DNA of 64,000 nucleotides from G958295645 sp965242735 (lineage in GTDB: Bacteria; Gemmatimonadota; Gemmatimonadetes; Longimicrobiales; Gaopeijiaceae), in NCBI GenBank assembly GCA_965242735.1, contig OZ251497.1, positions 310,001 to 374,000 of the forward strand. The letters are read 5' to 3'. Within the stretch, counting starts at the first letter, position 1. Every line of letters starts with the position of its first letter. Both the position numbers and the translations under genes were made by a program. A model generated the notes under the pieces. That model searched no databases. It had not been told where the DNA came from and worked only from the letters and a program-made list of their open reading frames with translations. Of this stretch, positions 35,438 to 45,259 are shown one piece after another.

Positions 35438-35725
35438 GTCCGGCTCCTAGCTCTCCTCATCGTAGTTGCGAATGAAGCGCGACCGCACAGGGGCCGCGCC
35501 ACGGGACAAGATGGCACGTCGGGCGCGGGCAGGGGGCGCGCCGCGCCGGGGAGCGACGTCGGCGCCTGCCTCGCACACGTGGGAGGTCCGCGCCCCCGGA
35601 CCCGGCGCGACCGGTACGGCGGCGGTCTGCCTCGCGCACGGTGGCGTCCGTCCGGGCGCGGGGCTCACTGGCGCACGCTCTCCCGCGTCGCGCCCAGCTG
35701 GGTGGCGTCCGCCCGGGCGCGGGGC
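35438..35725. other. gap with a 28-bp direct repeat at the end of the dehydratase gene
   Basis: Copies of GTGGCGTCCGYCCGGGCGCG are at 35641-35668 and 35702-35729, 61 bases apart; the second contains the dehydratase stop codon. No gene is seen. Confidence 0.6.
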
Positions 35726-36706
35726 TCACGGCCCGCCACCGCCCGAAGCGATGCCGGCCAGCAGCGTGCCGTCCAGGTTGCCGCCCGAGAGCACTGCGCA
35801 CACGCGGCGGCCTCGCACGTCGAGCCGCCCGGACCGGAGAGCGGCCACCGTGGCCGCGCCGGAATGCTCGACCACCAGCTTGCGGCGGCGGACCAAGTAG
35901 GCGGCGGCGCTCCGAATCTCGTCGTCGGAGACCAGCGCCACGTCGTCCAGGAAGGCTTCGGCGTGCACGTGCGTGAGGTCCCCGGCCCGGGTGGGCGCGA
36001 GGCCGTCCGCCACGGTGTCCACGCCGGCCAACGTGACCGGTGCGCCCGCGTCCAGGGCCCGCCTCATGCTGGGCGCTCCCTCGGGCTCGACGCCCACGAC
36101 CTTGGTCGCGGGACGGAGCCCGCCGAACGCCGCTCCGCACCCCGACGCCAAGCCGCCCCCGCCGACGGGCACGAGGAAGAGGTCCGGCGCGGGCCAGTCC
36201 TCCTCGGTCTCCAACGCCACCGTGCCCTGCCCGGCGATGATGCGCGGATGGTCGAACGGCGGGATGATCACGAGCCCTTCCTCCGCCGCGATCTCTTCGG
36301 CCCGGACGCGCCGCTCCTCCGACGTCGTGCCGGCGAACTCGACCTGGGCGCCCAGCCGCCGGGCGCCGTCGACCTTGATCTTCGGCGCGGTGGTGGGCAT
36401 CACGACCACGGCCCGGGCGCCCCGCAGGCGGGCGGCGTAGGCCACGGCCTGCGCGTGGTTGCCGGAGGAATACGTGATCACGCCCCGCTCCAGCTCGGCG
36501 GCGGACAGCTGCGACACGAAGTTGCACGCGCCCCGCGCCTTGAACGAGCCGGTGCGTTGCAGCGACTCGCACTTGAGACGCACGTCCGCGCCGGTCTCGG
36601 CGGACAGGCCCTCGTCGGGCAACAGGGGCGTCCGGTCCACAAGCCCGCGCAACCGTTCGGCGGCGGCCCGCACGTCGTCCAGCGAAGTCAGCGCCCCGTC
36701 GCTCAT
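35726..36706 (-). CDS. threonine/serine dehydratase-like PLP enzyme
   Basis: 326 residues of fold-type II. The PLP lysine lies in GSFKARGACNF, the asparagine/serine loop is SSGNHAQAVAYAA, and the phosphate-binding glycine loop is PVGGGGLASG. The C-terminus ends with SGGNLDG, as in serine/threonine dehydratases. No ACT regulatory domain is present, so it is the catabolic/biodegradative or short type rather than the allosteric biosynthetic one. It overlaps the gyrA end by four bases (ATGA), a surprising but tight coupling. Confidence 0.92.
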   Translation of the reverse strand: MSDGALTSLDDVRAAAERLRGLVDRTPLLPDEGLSAETGADVRLKCESLQRTGSFKARGACNFVSQLSAAELERGVITYSSGNHAQAVAYAARLRGARAVVVMPTTAPKIKVDGARRLGAQVEFAGTTSEERRVRAEEIAAEEGLVIIPPFDHPRIIAGQGTVALETEEDWPAPDLFLVPVGGGGLASGCGAAFGGLRPATKVVGVEPEGAPSMRRALDAGAPVTLAGVDTVADGLAPTRAGDLTHVHAEAFLDDVALVSDDEIRSAAAYLVRRRKLVVEHSGAATVAALRSGRLDVRGRRVCAVLSGGNLDGTLLAGIASGGGGP

Positions 36707-39492
36707 TCGGGAGTGTCCGCGCCCGAGGAGGCGGCACCGGCGGCGGGGAGCTCGAGGGCGGCCTGCTGCTTGCCGTCGGCTTGGGTCTCCTTGCCGGGCT
36801 GGGGCGCCATGTCCGCTCCTTCGCCGGCTTGCGGGACTGCTTGGCCGCCCGTCCTGCCGCCCACGCTCGCGACCTGTGCGCCTTCCGGGGCAGTGGCGCC
36901 GTGGGCCTCACCGTCACCGTCGACGTCTTCGCGGCTTTCCCGGGCGCCCGCGTCGCCCGCGCCGCTGGCCCCGGCGGCCGCATCCAACTTGCCCTTGCCG
37001 GGCTGGGGCGCCATGTCCGCTCTTTCGTCGGCTTGCGGGACTGGTATCTCCTCGTCCAGCAGCCGCGCCACGTCCACCAGTTCGTCGCCGTCGTCCAGGT
37101 TGACCAGGCGAACGCCCTTCGTGGCCCGAGCCTTGTTGACCCTTATCTCCGAGGCCTTCTGACGGTTCACGACGCCGTTTCGCGTGATCACCATCAGCTG
37201 GTCGGCGTCGGTGACCGACTTGACCGCCACCACCGAGTCCGCCTTGTCGGAGAACTTCAGATTGATCACGCCCTTGCCGCCCCGCCGCTGAAAGCGGTAG
37301 TCCTCCACCTTGGTGCGCTTGCCCATGCCCCGCTCCGTCACGGCAAGCACGGACGCGCCCTCCCGGCGCACCACGATCATCCCGGCCACCTCGTCCCCTC
37401 CGTCCAGTCGAATCCCGCGCACACCGCCTGCCACTCGCCCCCGCGGCCGCACGTCCTTCTCCGAAAACAGGATCGCCTTGCCCCGGCGCGTGCCCAGCAC
37501 GACCTCGTTCGATCCCTCCGTCACGCGAACGTCGATCAGCTCGTCGCCCTCGGCAATGCGGATCGCGATGATGCCGATGGCCCGCACGTTCTTGAACGCC
37601 GACAGCGGCGTCCGCTTCACCATGCCGCGCTTGGTGCAGAAAAACAGAAAGCGGTCCTCGCGGAACTCGCGCACGGCCTCGACCGCCGCCACGCTTTCTC
37701 CGTGGCCGAGTTGCAACAGGTTGACGAAGGGCTTTCCGCGCGCTTGGCGGCTGCCCTGCGGAATCGCCCAGACCTTGATCCAGTGGCAGCGGCCCCAGTC
37801 CGTGAAGACCATCAGGTAGTCGTGCGTGGACGCGACGAACAAGCGATCCACGACGTCCTCGGCCTTGGTGATCACGCCGCGCAGTCCTCTGCCGCCTCGC
37901 CGCTGCGCCTTGTACGTGTCCAGCGGAATGCGCTTGACGTAGCCGTCGCGCGAAATCGTGATCACCACCTGCTCGTCCACGATCAGGTCTTCCACGTCGA
38001 ACGATCCGGCGGCCCCGGCGATCTCCGTGCGCCGGTCGTCGCCGTAGCGCTCGGCCAGCTCGCGCAGCTCGTCCTTGACGATGCCCATGCGGACTTCGCG
38101 GCTGCCCAGAATGCGTTCCAGCTCGGCGATTTCGGCCTTCACGCCGGCCAGCTCGGCGTCGAGCTTCTCGATCTCCAGTCCGGTCAGACGGGCCAGCCGC
38201 ATGTCGAGGATGGCGCGGGCTTGGCGCTCGGAGAGCTCGAAGGCGGTTCGCAGGCGGGGCGCCGCCTCGTCCGCGTCGCGCGAGCCCCGGATCACCTTGA
38301 CCACTTCGTCGATGTTCTCGACGGCGATGCGCAGGCCTTCGAGGACGTGTTCGCGCTCCCGGGCCGCCGCCATGTCGAATTCGCTGCGCTTGACGACCAC
38401 CTCGTGGCGGTGGTCGACGAAGTGCTGCAGCATCTCGCGCAACGAGAGCCTGCGCGGCCGCCCGTCGACGAGCGCCAGGAAGATCGCCCCGAACGTCGCC
38501 TGCATCTGGGTGTGCTTGTAGAGGCGGTTGAGGACGACCTGCGGCACGGCGCCGCGCTTGAGCTCCAGGACCATGCGCAGTCCGTCGCGGTCCGACTCGT
38601 CGCGCATGTCGCGGATGGACGTGAGCTTCTTGTCGCGCACCAGGCCGGCGATCTGCTCCATCAGGCGCGACTTGTTGATCATGAACGGGATTTCGCGGAC
38701 CACGATGCGCGCGCTCCCGTCGTCTTCCTCCTCGATGTCCGCCTTGGCCCGCATGACGATGCGCCCCTGGCCGTTGCGGTACGCCTCGCGGACGCCCTCG
38801 CGCCCGCAGATGATGCCGCCCGTCGGGAAGTCCGGGCCCGGCACGAGCGCCTCGAGCTGTTCCTGGGGCAGTTCGGGATCGTCGATCAGCGCCAGCAGGG
38901 CGTTCACCACCTCGCGCAGGTTGTGGGGCGGGACGTTGGTCGCCATTCCCACCGCGATGCCGGACGATCCGTTGATCAGCAGGTTCGGGGCCTTGGAGGG
39001 GAGGACCCTGGGCTCCTCGAGCCGCCCGTCGTAGTTCTCGGCGAATTCGACCGTCCGCTTGCCGATGTCCGCCAGCAGCTCGACCGACAGGCGTTGCAGA
39101 CGGGCTTCCGTGTAGCGGTAGGCGGCCGCCGAGTCCCCGTCGATGGAGCCGAAGTTGCCCTGGCCGTCCACGAGCGGATAGCGGAGCGAGAAGTCCTGCA
39201 CCATCCGCACCAGCGCGTCGTAGACGGCCGAGTCGCCGTGCGGGTGGTACTTGCCCAGCACTTCGCCGACGACGGTGGCGCACTTCTTGTAGGCGCGGCC
39301 CGGGGTCAGGCCCAGCTCGTGCATCGCGTAGAGGATGCGGCGGTGGACGGGCTTGAGGCCGTCGCGCACGTCCGGCAGGGCGCGCTGCATGTTGACGCTC
39401 ATCGCGTAGTCGATGAACGAGCCGCGCATCTCGCTCTCGAGGACCCGCTCCAGGATTCGTTCGCCGGCGTGGCTCGGGTCGTTGTCGGGCAT
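36703..39492 (-). CDS. gyrA: DNA gyrase subunit A
   Basis: 929 residues. It has the GyrA start RILERVLESEMRGSFIDYAM, the catalytic tyrosine in the AAYRYTEARL segment, the HPHGDSAVYDALVRM loop (serine and aspartate at the usual quinolone-resistance positions, so a susceptible-type loop), and the QRRGGRGLRGV GyrA box in the C-terminal DNA-wrapping domain. GyrA with GyrB introduces negative supercoils. Residues about 818-929 are a low-complexity acidic/alanine tail with two copies of a VPQAxExADMAPQPGK motif. The start at 39492 is a normal ATG. Confidence 0.98.
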   Translation of the reverse strand: MPDNDPSHAGERILERVLESEMRGSFIDYAMSVNMQRALPDVRDGLKPVHRRILYAMHELGLTPGRAYKKCATVVGEVLGKYHPHGDSAVYDALVRMVQDFSLRYPLVDGQGNFGSIDGDSAAAYRYTEARLQRLSVELLADIGKRTVEFAENYDGRLEEPRVLPSKAPNLLINGSSGIAVGMATNVPPHNLREVVNALLALIDDPELPQEQLEALVPGPDFPTGGIICGREGVREAYRNGQGRIVMRAKADIEEEDDGSARIVVREIPFMINKSRLMEQIAGLVRDKKLTSIRDMRDESDRDGLRMVLELKRGAVPQVVLNRLYKHTQMQATFGAIFLALVDGRPRRLSLREMLQHFVDHRHEVVVKRSEFDMAAAREREHVLEGLRIAVENIDEVVKVIRGSRDADEAAPRLRTAFELSERQARAILDMRLARLTGLEIEKLDAELAGVKAEIAELERILGSREVRMGIVKDELRELAERYGDDRRTEIAGAAGSFDVEDLIVDEQVVITISRDGYVKRIPLDTYKAQRRGGRGLRGVITKAEDVVDRLFVASTHDYLMVFTDWGRCHWIKVWAIPQGSRQARGKPFVNLLQLGHGESVAAVEAVREFREDRFLFFCTKRGMVKRTPLSAFKNVRAIGIIAIRIAEGDELIDVRVTEGSNEVVLGTRRGKAILFSEKDVRPRGRVAGGVRGIRLDGGDEVAGMIVVRREGASVLAVTERGMGKRTKVEDYRFQRRGGKGVINLKFSDKADSVVAVKSVTDADQLMVITRNGVVNRQKASEIRVNKARATKGVRLVNLDDGDELVDVARLLDEEIPVPQADERADMAPQPGKGKLDAAAGASGAGDAGARESREDVDGDGEAHGATAPEGAQVASVGGRTGGQAVPQAGEGADMAPQPGKETQADGKQQAALELPAAGAASSGADTPE
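36784..37046 (-). repeat. two near-identical repeats in the gyrA C-terminal tail
   Basis: A roughly 50-base stretch at 36991-37046 and 36784-36840 encodes VPQADERADMAPQPGK and VPQAGEGADMAPQPGK. The copies differ at a few bases only. They lie outside the folded GyrA domain. Confidence 0.85.
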
Positions 39493-39649
39493 GTGCGGAG
39501 GCTGGCCCGAGACGGGCGGGCGGAGAGACGGGAGAGGGCGCGGCGACGGGCGGGGCGTCTCGGTTGCGCGGAGGCGCGGACCCTTCAGGCGCTGCCCTTC
39601 AAATATAGCCGTTTGGTGACGGCGCTCCCGGCCCGAACCCGTCAGGCCG

Positions 39650-40714
39650 TCAGGCCATGGCCACGAAGTCCTTGCCGTCCTCCAGGCCTGCCGCGGCCGC
39701 GGCCTCGCGGACGGACGCGCGGCCTTGCGACCGGGCGACGGCGCCGACGTGCAGGGCGCCCGCGAACTCCTTGGCGCGCGCGACGCCGGCGGGGGAGCGG
39801 ACGAGCGCGCCGTGAATCTCCTGGCCGATCTTGCGGGGCGCCACGTCGACGAAGCCCAGGACGGGGACGCCTTGGGCCGCGAATTCCTTGGCGAGCGCCT
39901 TGCCGGTCGGGCCCGATCCCCACACGACCACGCCGGGCCGCCCGGCGAGCAGGCTTCGCCGCAAGTGGTGGACCCGGCAGCGGCGGAAGGCGTCGAGCGA
40001 GTAGGCCGGATTCGCGCGGCTGGCGCGGCCGGGGCTGTCCGTCCATTCGAGCAGGGTTTGGGGCAGGGCGGCGAAGCGGTGGCCCGCGCGCCAGAGCCGC
40101 AGCAGCAGGTCGTAGTCCTCGGGCCAGCCGAGGTCGCGGTAGCCGCCGACGCCGCGCAGCGTCTCCGTGCGGAACATGAAGGTGGGATGGGCCAGCGGGC
40201 ACTCGACGAAGAGGTCGCGCCGCAGCTTGCTCCAGCGGGTGAGCCCGTTCAGCCAAGCCGCGTACTCGGCGGCGCGCTCGCTGACGGCGGACTCGGGCGT
40301 CAGGCGCACGCCCGTGCCGCACCCGGCAAGCTCGGGACGGGCGTCCAGGTAGGCGAGCTGGGCGGCCAAGCGGTCCGGACGGGCGACGTCGTCGCTGTCC
40401 ATGCGGGCGGTGAAAGGCGCGCGGATCTCGGCCAAGCCGTGCTGGAGGGCGGCGACGATGCTGTTGGGCGGCGTCCGAAGCAGCCGGGCGCGGCGGGCGT
40501 TGGGCGACCTTGGGCCGGAGGCGGGGGAGAGGTCGGCGATCCAGGCTTCGGCGACCGTAGCAGTCTCGTCGCGCGAGCCGTCGTCCACGATCACGACATC
40601 GAACGCGGGCAGCGTCTGGGCGGAGAGAGAGGCCAGCGCGGCAGGCAGCGTGGAGGCGGCGTCGCGCACGGGCAGGAGGACGGCGACGCGGGGGGTGAGA
40701 GGGGCCGCCGTCAC
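39650..40714 (-). CDS. family 2 glycosyltransferase with C-terminal Rossmann-like part
   Basis: 354 residues. The GT-A start VAVLLPVRDAASTLPAALASL and VVIVDDGSRDET, then ARMDSDDVARPDRL (DxD) and WPEDYDLLLRLW are typical of GT2 enzymes. After about residue 265 there is a VVWGSGPTGKALAKEF segment and FVDVAPRKIGQEI, a nucleotide-binding fold that is an unusual addition. It would add a sugar to an envelope glycan. The GTG start overlaps the uvrA stop (GTGA). Confidence 0.9.
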   Translation of the reverse strand: MTAAPLTPRVAVLLPVRDAASTLPAALASLSAQTLPAFDVVIVDDGSRDETATVAEAWIADLSPASGPRSPNARRARLLRTPPNSIVAALQHGLAEIRAPFTARMDSDDVARPDRLAAQLAYLDARPELAGCGTGVRLTPESAVSERAAEYAAWLNGLTRWSKLRRDLFVECPLAHPTFMFRTETLRGVGGYRDLGWPEDYDLLLRLWRAGHRFAALPQTLLEWTDSPGRASRANPAYSLDAFRRCRVHHLRRSLLAGRPGVVVWGSGPTGKALAKEFAAQGVPVLGFVDVAPRKIGQEIHGALVRSPAGVARAKEFAGALHVGAVARSQGRASVREAAAAAGLEDGKDFVAMA

Positions 40715-43700
40715 GGGCCCGCCGCAGCGGCGAGAAATCGGCCCGTCGCGCTCTCCGGGACCGCTTCGATGTCTTCCGGGCGGCCGGCGGCCACGATTCG
40801 GCCTCCATGCGGTCCGGCGCCGGGTCCCATGTCCACCACCCAGTCCGCCGCGCGGACGACGTCGAGGTCGTGCTCGACGACGATCAGCGTGTTGCCCCGC
40901 TCGACCAGCTGGCGCAGCACGCCGATCAGGAGGGCGACTTCCGCTCCCGACAGCCCCGTCGTGGGCTCGTCCAAGATGTACAGCGTCCTTCCGCGCCGGC
41001 CGCGAACCGCGATCATCTCGCGGGCGATCTTGAGCCGTTGCGCCTCGCCGCCGGACAGCGTGGTGGCGGGCTGGCCGAGCCGCAGATAGCCCAGGCCTGT
41101 CTGGCGCAGGCGCCACAGGACGCGGCCCAGCGACCGCTCGCGCGCGAAGACGCGAGTCGCCCGCTCGACCGTCAGGTCCAGCACGCCGAGCACGTCGAGG
41201 CCGCCCAGCCGCACGTCGAGCACCTCCGGCCGGTAGCGCCGTCCCCGGCACGCCTCGCACGTGACGTGGATGTTGGCCATGAAGACCATCTCGACCTCCA
41301 CGGTCCCCAGTCCCTTGCAGGCGCGGCAGCGGCCCCCGTCCACGTTGAACGAGAAGCTGCGGGCGGTCAGTCCCGCCGCCCTCGCCTCGGGCTGGCGCGC
41401 GAACAGCCGCCGGATCTCCCCCCACGCGCCGACGTACGTGGCCGGATTGGACCTGGGAGTGCGCCCGATCGGGCTCTGGTCGACCAGCGCGACCGCGTCC
41501 ACGTGCTCGAGGCCGCTCAGCGCGCGGCAGTCGCCCACCGGGTCGCCCAGGTGCTCCTTGGCCGATGTCGTCCCGTCTCCCAGCTGCTGCTCCATCCTGC
41601 GATAGAGCACGTCGTGGACCAGCGTGGACTTGCCCGAGCCCGACACGCCCGTCACCACCGACAGCGCGCCGACGGGAAACTCGGCGTCCACGTCGCGCAA
41701 GTTGTGGAGCGTCGCCCCCTCGACGCCGATGCTCGGACCGTCCAAGAAGGGCTGCCTGTGCACGGGCGAGCCCCGCCCTGCCGCCGTTCCCGCCAAGTGC
41801 TGCCCTGTCGGCGTGCCGGCCTGCTCCAAGGCCCGCGGCGTCCCCTCGAAGACGACCTCGCCTCCCGCGTCGCCCGCCCCTGGCCCCAGCTCCACCACGT
41901 GGTCGGCGGCGCGAACGGTCGCCTCGTCGTGCTCCACCACGAGCACCGTGTTGCCTTCGCCGCGCAGCCGCTTCAGCTGCTCGACCAGCGCGTGCGCGTC
42001 CGCCGGATGGAGGCCCGCCGACGGCTCGTCGAGGACGTAGAGCGTGTCGACCAGCCGCGATCCAAGCGAATTGGCCAGCGCGATCCGTTGCGCCTCGCCG
42101 CCCGAGAGCGTCCGCGCCAGCCGCGCCAGCGTGAGGTAGCCCAGCCCCACGTCGGCCAGAAAGCCCGTGCGGTCGCGAAGTTCCTTGAGGATGGGCGCGG
42201 CGATCCGAGCCTCCGCCGGGCGCATGCGCGGGCCGTCGTCGCGTTCGCCGCGTTCGTCGCCAAGCTCTGCCAGCCAAGCGGCCAGCCGCTCCACCGGCAT
42301 TTCGCTCGCTTCGGCGATCGTGCGTCCGCCGACCGTCACCCAGCCCGCCTCGGGGCGCAGCCGGGACCCCCGGCAGGCCGTGCAGGGACGGGGCCGCTGG
42401 TACCGGCGCAGGAACACCCGGACGTACTGCTTGTATCGCTTGCGCTCCCTGCCGGCCAGAAAGCCCATCGCGCCCTTGAACTTGCCCTTGCCGTAGAGGA
42501 CCGCCTCGCGGAAGTCCTCCGGCAGCGCCCGCCAGGGAACGTCCGGCGAGACGCCCTCTTGCTCCGCGAAGCGAAGCAGAGCCTTGCGTTCGCGCCGGTA
42601 GCGCGGCTTGGCCCAAGGGTCCACCGCGCCCTCCATGAGCGTGAGCTCGCCGTTGGGGACGACCAGCGCGGGATCGTATTCCAAGGTGGCGCCGAAGCCC
42701 GTGCAGGCGGGACAGCTTCCGTAGGGATTGTTGAAGGAGAACAGGCGCGGGGACGGCGCGAGGAACTCCGTGTCCGGGTGGCGGGGACACACGAAGTCCT
42801 CCGAGAAGCGCAGGAAGGGCTCCGGCTCTCCGGCGCGCACGGCCACGGCTTGCCCGTCGCCTTCGCGAAAGCAGGTCGCCAGCGAATCGGCCAGCCGCTC
42901 CGTCCAGGCCTTGGCGGGCGCTTCGCCCGGCACCGCCAGCCGGTCGACGACGACGAGGACGGCCTCGGCGGCGGCGAGGTCGGGCGTCGTCGCGAGTGCG
43001 CCGCCAGCGTCGGGGCCCTTTGGCGTTGCGCTGCCGCCGTGGGAGACTTTCGGCGTTGCGCGGCCGCCGTCGGGTCCCTTCGGCAGTGTGCCACGGTCGT
43101 CGGGTCCCTTCGGCAGTGCACCGCCGCCGTCGCGGGATTGGGCGGCCTCAGCCTCGGATTGGCCCTCCCGCGGCGCCTCCTCGTCGGACAGATCGACGGC
43201 GTCGCCGTCCACGATCATGCGGCGGAAGCCCAGGGCGCGGAGCCCGGCGGCGATCTGGGCGTGGCTGCTGCGCGCGCTGCGGGCCAGCGGAAACGCGACG
43301 GCGAAGCGCGTGCCCGGAGGAAGGGCGGCGAGACGGTCGGTCGCTTCCGTGACGGTGTCGGGCCGCACCTCCGCGCCGCAGTGCGGGCAGGACACGCGAC
43401 CGGCGCGCGCGTAGAGGAGGCGCAGGTAGTCGTGGATCTCGGTGGCCGTCCCCACGGTCGAACGCGCGCTGGAAGCTGGCCGCCGCTGCTGAATGGCGAC
43501 CGCGGGCGAGAGCCCCTCGATGGCGTCGGCGTCGGGCTTCTCCAGTTGCTCCAGGAACTGCTTGGCGTACGTGGAGAGCGCCTCGACGTAGCGCCGCTGG
43601 CCCGCCGCGAACAGCACGTCGAGCGCGAGCGTGGACTTGCCCGACCCCGACGGCCCCGTCAGCACGACCAGCTTGTCGCGCGGAATGTCGAGATCGACGT

Positions 43701-43749
43701 CCTTGAGATTGTGCTGTCGCGCGCCGCGAATGCGGATGGCGTCCTTCAC
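40711..43749 (-). CDS. uvrA: excinuclease ABC subunit UvrA
   Basis: 1012 residues. Both ABC units are present: GPSGSGKST (31-40) and GVSGSGKST in the second half, signature LSGGEAQRI and LSGGEAQRLK, with zinc-finger cysteines in CPHCGAEV and CRACKGLGTVEVEMVFMANI. It recognises bulky DNA lesions with UvrB. Residues 208-251 carry a four-unit LPKGPD-type repeat not seen in usual UvrA, so the length is above normal. The start GTG at 43749 overlaps the EamA transporter stop (GTGA). Confidence 0.96.
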   Translation of the reverse strand: MKDAIRIRGARQHNLKDVDLDIPRDKLVVLTGPSGSGKSTLALDVLFAAGQRRYVEALSTYAKQFLEQLEKPDADAIEGLSPAVAIQQRRPASSARSTVGTATEIHDYLRLLYARAGRVSCPHCGAEVRPDTVTEATDRLAALPPGTRFAVAFPLARSARSSHAQIAAGLRALGFRRMIVDGDAVDLSDEEAPREGQSEAEAAQSRDGGGALPKGPDDRGTLPKGPDGGRATPKVSHGGSATPKGPDAGGALATTPDLAAAEAVLVVVDRLAVPGEAPAKAWTERLADSLATCFREGDGQAVAVRAGEPEPFLRFSEDFVCPRHPDTEFLAPSPRLFSFNNPYGSCPACTGFGATLEYDPALVVPNGELTLMEGAVDPWAKPRYRRERKALLRFAEQEGVSPDVPWRALPEDFREAVLYGKGKFKGAMGFLAGRERKRYKQYVRVFLRRYQRPRPCTACRGSRLRPEAGWVTVGGRTIAEASEMPVERLAAWLAELGDERGERDDGPRMRPAEARIAAPILKELRDRTGFLADVGLGYLTLARLARTLSGGEAQRIALANSLGSRLVDTLYVLDEPSAGLHPADAHALVEQLKRLRGEGNTVLVVEHDEATVRAADHVVELGPGAGDAGGEVVFEGTPRALEQAGTPTGQHLAGTAAGRGSPVHRQPFLDGPSIGVEGATLHNLRDVDAEFPVGALSVVTGVSGSGKSTLVHDVLYRRMEQQLGDGTTSAKEHLGDPVGDCRALSGLEHVDAVALVDQSPIGRTPRSNPATYVGAWGEIRRLFARQPEARAAGLTARSFSFNVDGGRCRACKGLGTVEVEMVFMANIHVTCEACRGRRYRPEVLDVRLGGLDVLGVLDLTVERATRVFARERSLGRVLWRLRQTGLGYLRLGQPATTLSGGEAQRLKIAREMIAVRGRRGRTLYILDEPTTGLSGAEVALLIGVLRQLVERGNTLIVVEHDLDVVRAADWVVDMGPGAGPHGGRIVAAGRPEDIEAVPESATGRFLAAAAGP
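42997..43128 (-). repeat. four 30-bp units inserted in uvrA
   Basis: The units encode decapeptides of the form GG(A/R)(L/T)PKGPDx or close variants, at UvrA residues 208-251. The period is 30 bases and the frame is kept. The insertion lies between the first ABC unit's zinc-finger region and the rest of the protein. Confidence 0.8.
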
Positions 43750-44780
43750 GCGCGCGGGGTCTCGCCGGAGGACGGCGCACCCGGTCCCGCGCGGTCCTCT
43801 TGCGGCGACCTGCCTCGGCCCCCTCGCGTTGGACGCCCGTTGTCGCCGCGACGTCTTTGGCCTCCCCGCCGCCGGCCGTCCCGCGCCTTCCGGCCGCCTC
43901 CCCGCCGCGCCACGACCAGCCCGGCCAGGATCACCCCCGCGCCCGCCAGCTGCACGCCGCCCGGCGCCTCGCCCAGCCACGCCCACGCCGCCAGCAACGC
44001 GAACACCGGCACCAAGTTCTGGTAGGCGGCCGTCCGGCTCTGCCCGATGGCGCCGACCGCGCGGTACCAGAGGGCGTACGCCACCGCGACCGCCAGCACC
44101 CCCGCGTGAAAGAGCGCGCCCCAAGTCGCCGCCGAGAGCGAGGCCAGCTCCGTGCGGGCGAGCCCGGGCAGCCCCACCGCGACCACCAACGGCGTCCCGG
44201 CCCACAGCGTCCACGCCGTCATCTCGAGCGCGCCGTGCCGCTTGACCATGCGCCGCCCGAAGATCGTGTACAGCGCCCACATGATCGCCGCCCCGACCAT
44301 GAGCAGGTCGCCCTCCGGGCTGCTGCCGACCGCGTCCGCTCCGCCCACGACGAGCAGGGCCGCGCCTCCGAAGGTGCACGCGATCCCGCACGCCACCGCC
44401 AAGCTGAACCGCTCGCGCCCGAACAGGCTCCCCAGCAGCACCACCCAAAGCGGACACGTCGCCAGCAGCAGCGCCGCGTTCCCCGCCAGCGTCCTCTCCA
44501 GCCCGTAGATGAAGCAGAACTGGAAGAGCACGTGGCCCGCCAGCGCCAGCAGCGCCACCTTCCCCCAGTCCCGCCGCCGCGGCAGCATCCGCCGCCCCTG
44601 CGCGCGCAACAGCGCCGCCACCGCCGCCGACGCCAGCACGAACCGAAGCGCGTTGAACGCCAGCGGCTCGATCTCCGCCAGCGCCCCCTTCACGATGGCG
44701 AAGTTGAGCCCCCAGATGATCGCGATGAGGACGAGGCCGAGATCGGCGGTGGGCAAGTTGCGGTTGGAGCGAGAGGGCAA
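43746..44780 (-). CDS. EamA/DMT family transporter
   Basis: 344 residues with about ten hydrophobic segments in two EamA halves: the start LGLVLIAIIWGLNFAIVKGAL and the second half starting LMVGAAIMWALYTIFGRR. The end is a long basic, glycine-arginine-rich tail. These transporters export metabolites or amino acids; the substrate is unknown. It is the first gene of the operon with uvrA and the glycosyltransferase. Confidence 0.93.
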   Translation of the reverse strand: MPSRSNRNLPTADLGLVLIAIIWGLNFAIVKGALAEIEPLAFNALRFVLASAAVAALLRAQGRRMLPRRRDWGKVALLALAGHVLFQFCFIYGLERTLAGNAALLLATCPLWVVLLGSLFGRERFSLAVACGIACTFGGAALLVVGGADAVGSSPEGDLLMVGAAIMWALYTIFGRRMVKRHGALEMTAWTLWAGTPLVVAVGLPGLARTELASLSAATWGALFHAGVLAVAVAYALWYRAVGAIGQSRTAAYQNLVPVFALLAAWAWLGEAPGGVQLAGAGVILAGLVVARRGGGRKARDGRRRGGQRRRGDNGRPTRGGRGRSPQEDRAGPGAPSSGETPRA

Positions 44781-45259
44781 GGGGCGTTTGGCGGCGGTCG
44801 GGGGGGCCGTGCGGTTGGGGAGGGCCGGCGCGGCTCGTCAGGGCCCGCGGAGGTAGCGTCTGGACGTTGGCGTGTGCGGACGGGCCGCCGGAGCCGCGTG
44901 CCTCCCGGCTTGGCGAGGTCGGCGGCGTGGAGGAGTCCTGCCGCTAGCTAAAGGTACGGGCGGATTGCGGTGGATCGGGGAGGGCGGACGGCCCGGCGGC
45001 GGGCCGTTGGCGGGCCAAGGCCGGTGGTCGCGAGGGATGGGGCCCTGCGGGAACGCCTTGGGTCGAAACGAGAATCGACGATCTGCGAGGCTTCCCTTGG
45101 CGGTGCCGCCCGGTCCGGATTTGCAATTCCGCGGCGAGGCGCCTACCTTGCTTGACGAATTCTCCGCGTCTTGGCGAGTGCCGGAGGGCTCTATGGTGGG
45201 AATTGCGGTGGCGAAATGACCCGAGCCAAGGCTCTCAGCATAGAGGGCACGAACTAGGT
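44781..45259. other. intergenic region, nothing recognised
   Basis: 479 bases between divergent genes. No coding frame, repeat or RNA structure is supported. Promoters for the eamA operon and the secreted-protein pair must lie here. Confidence 0.4.
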
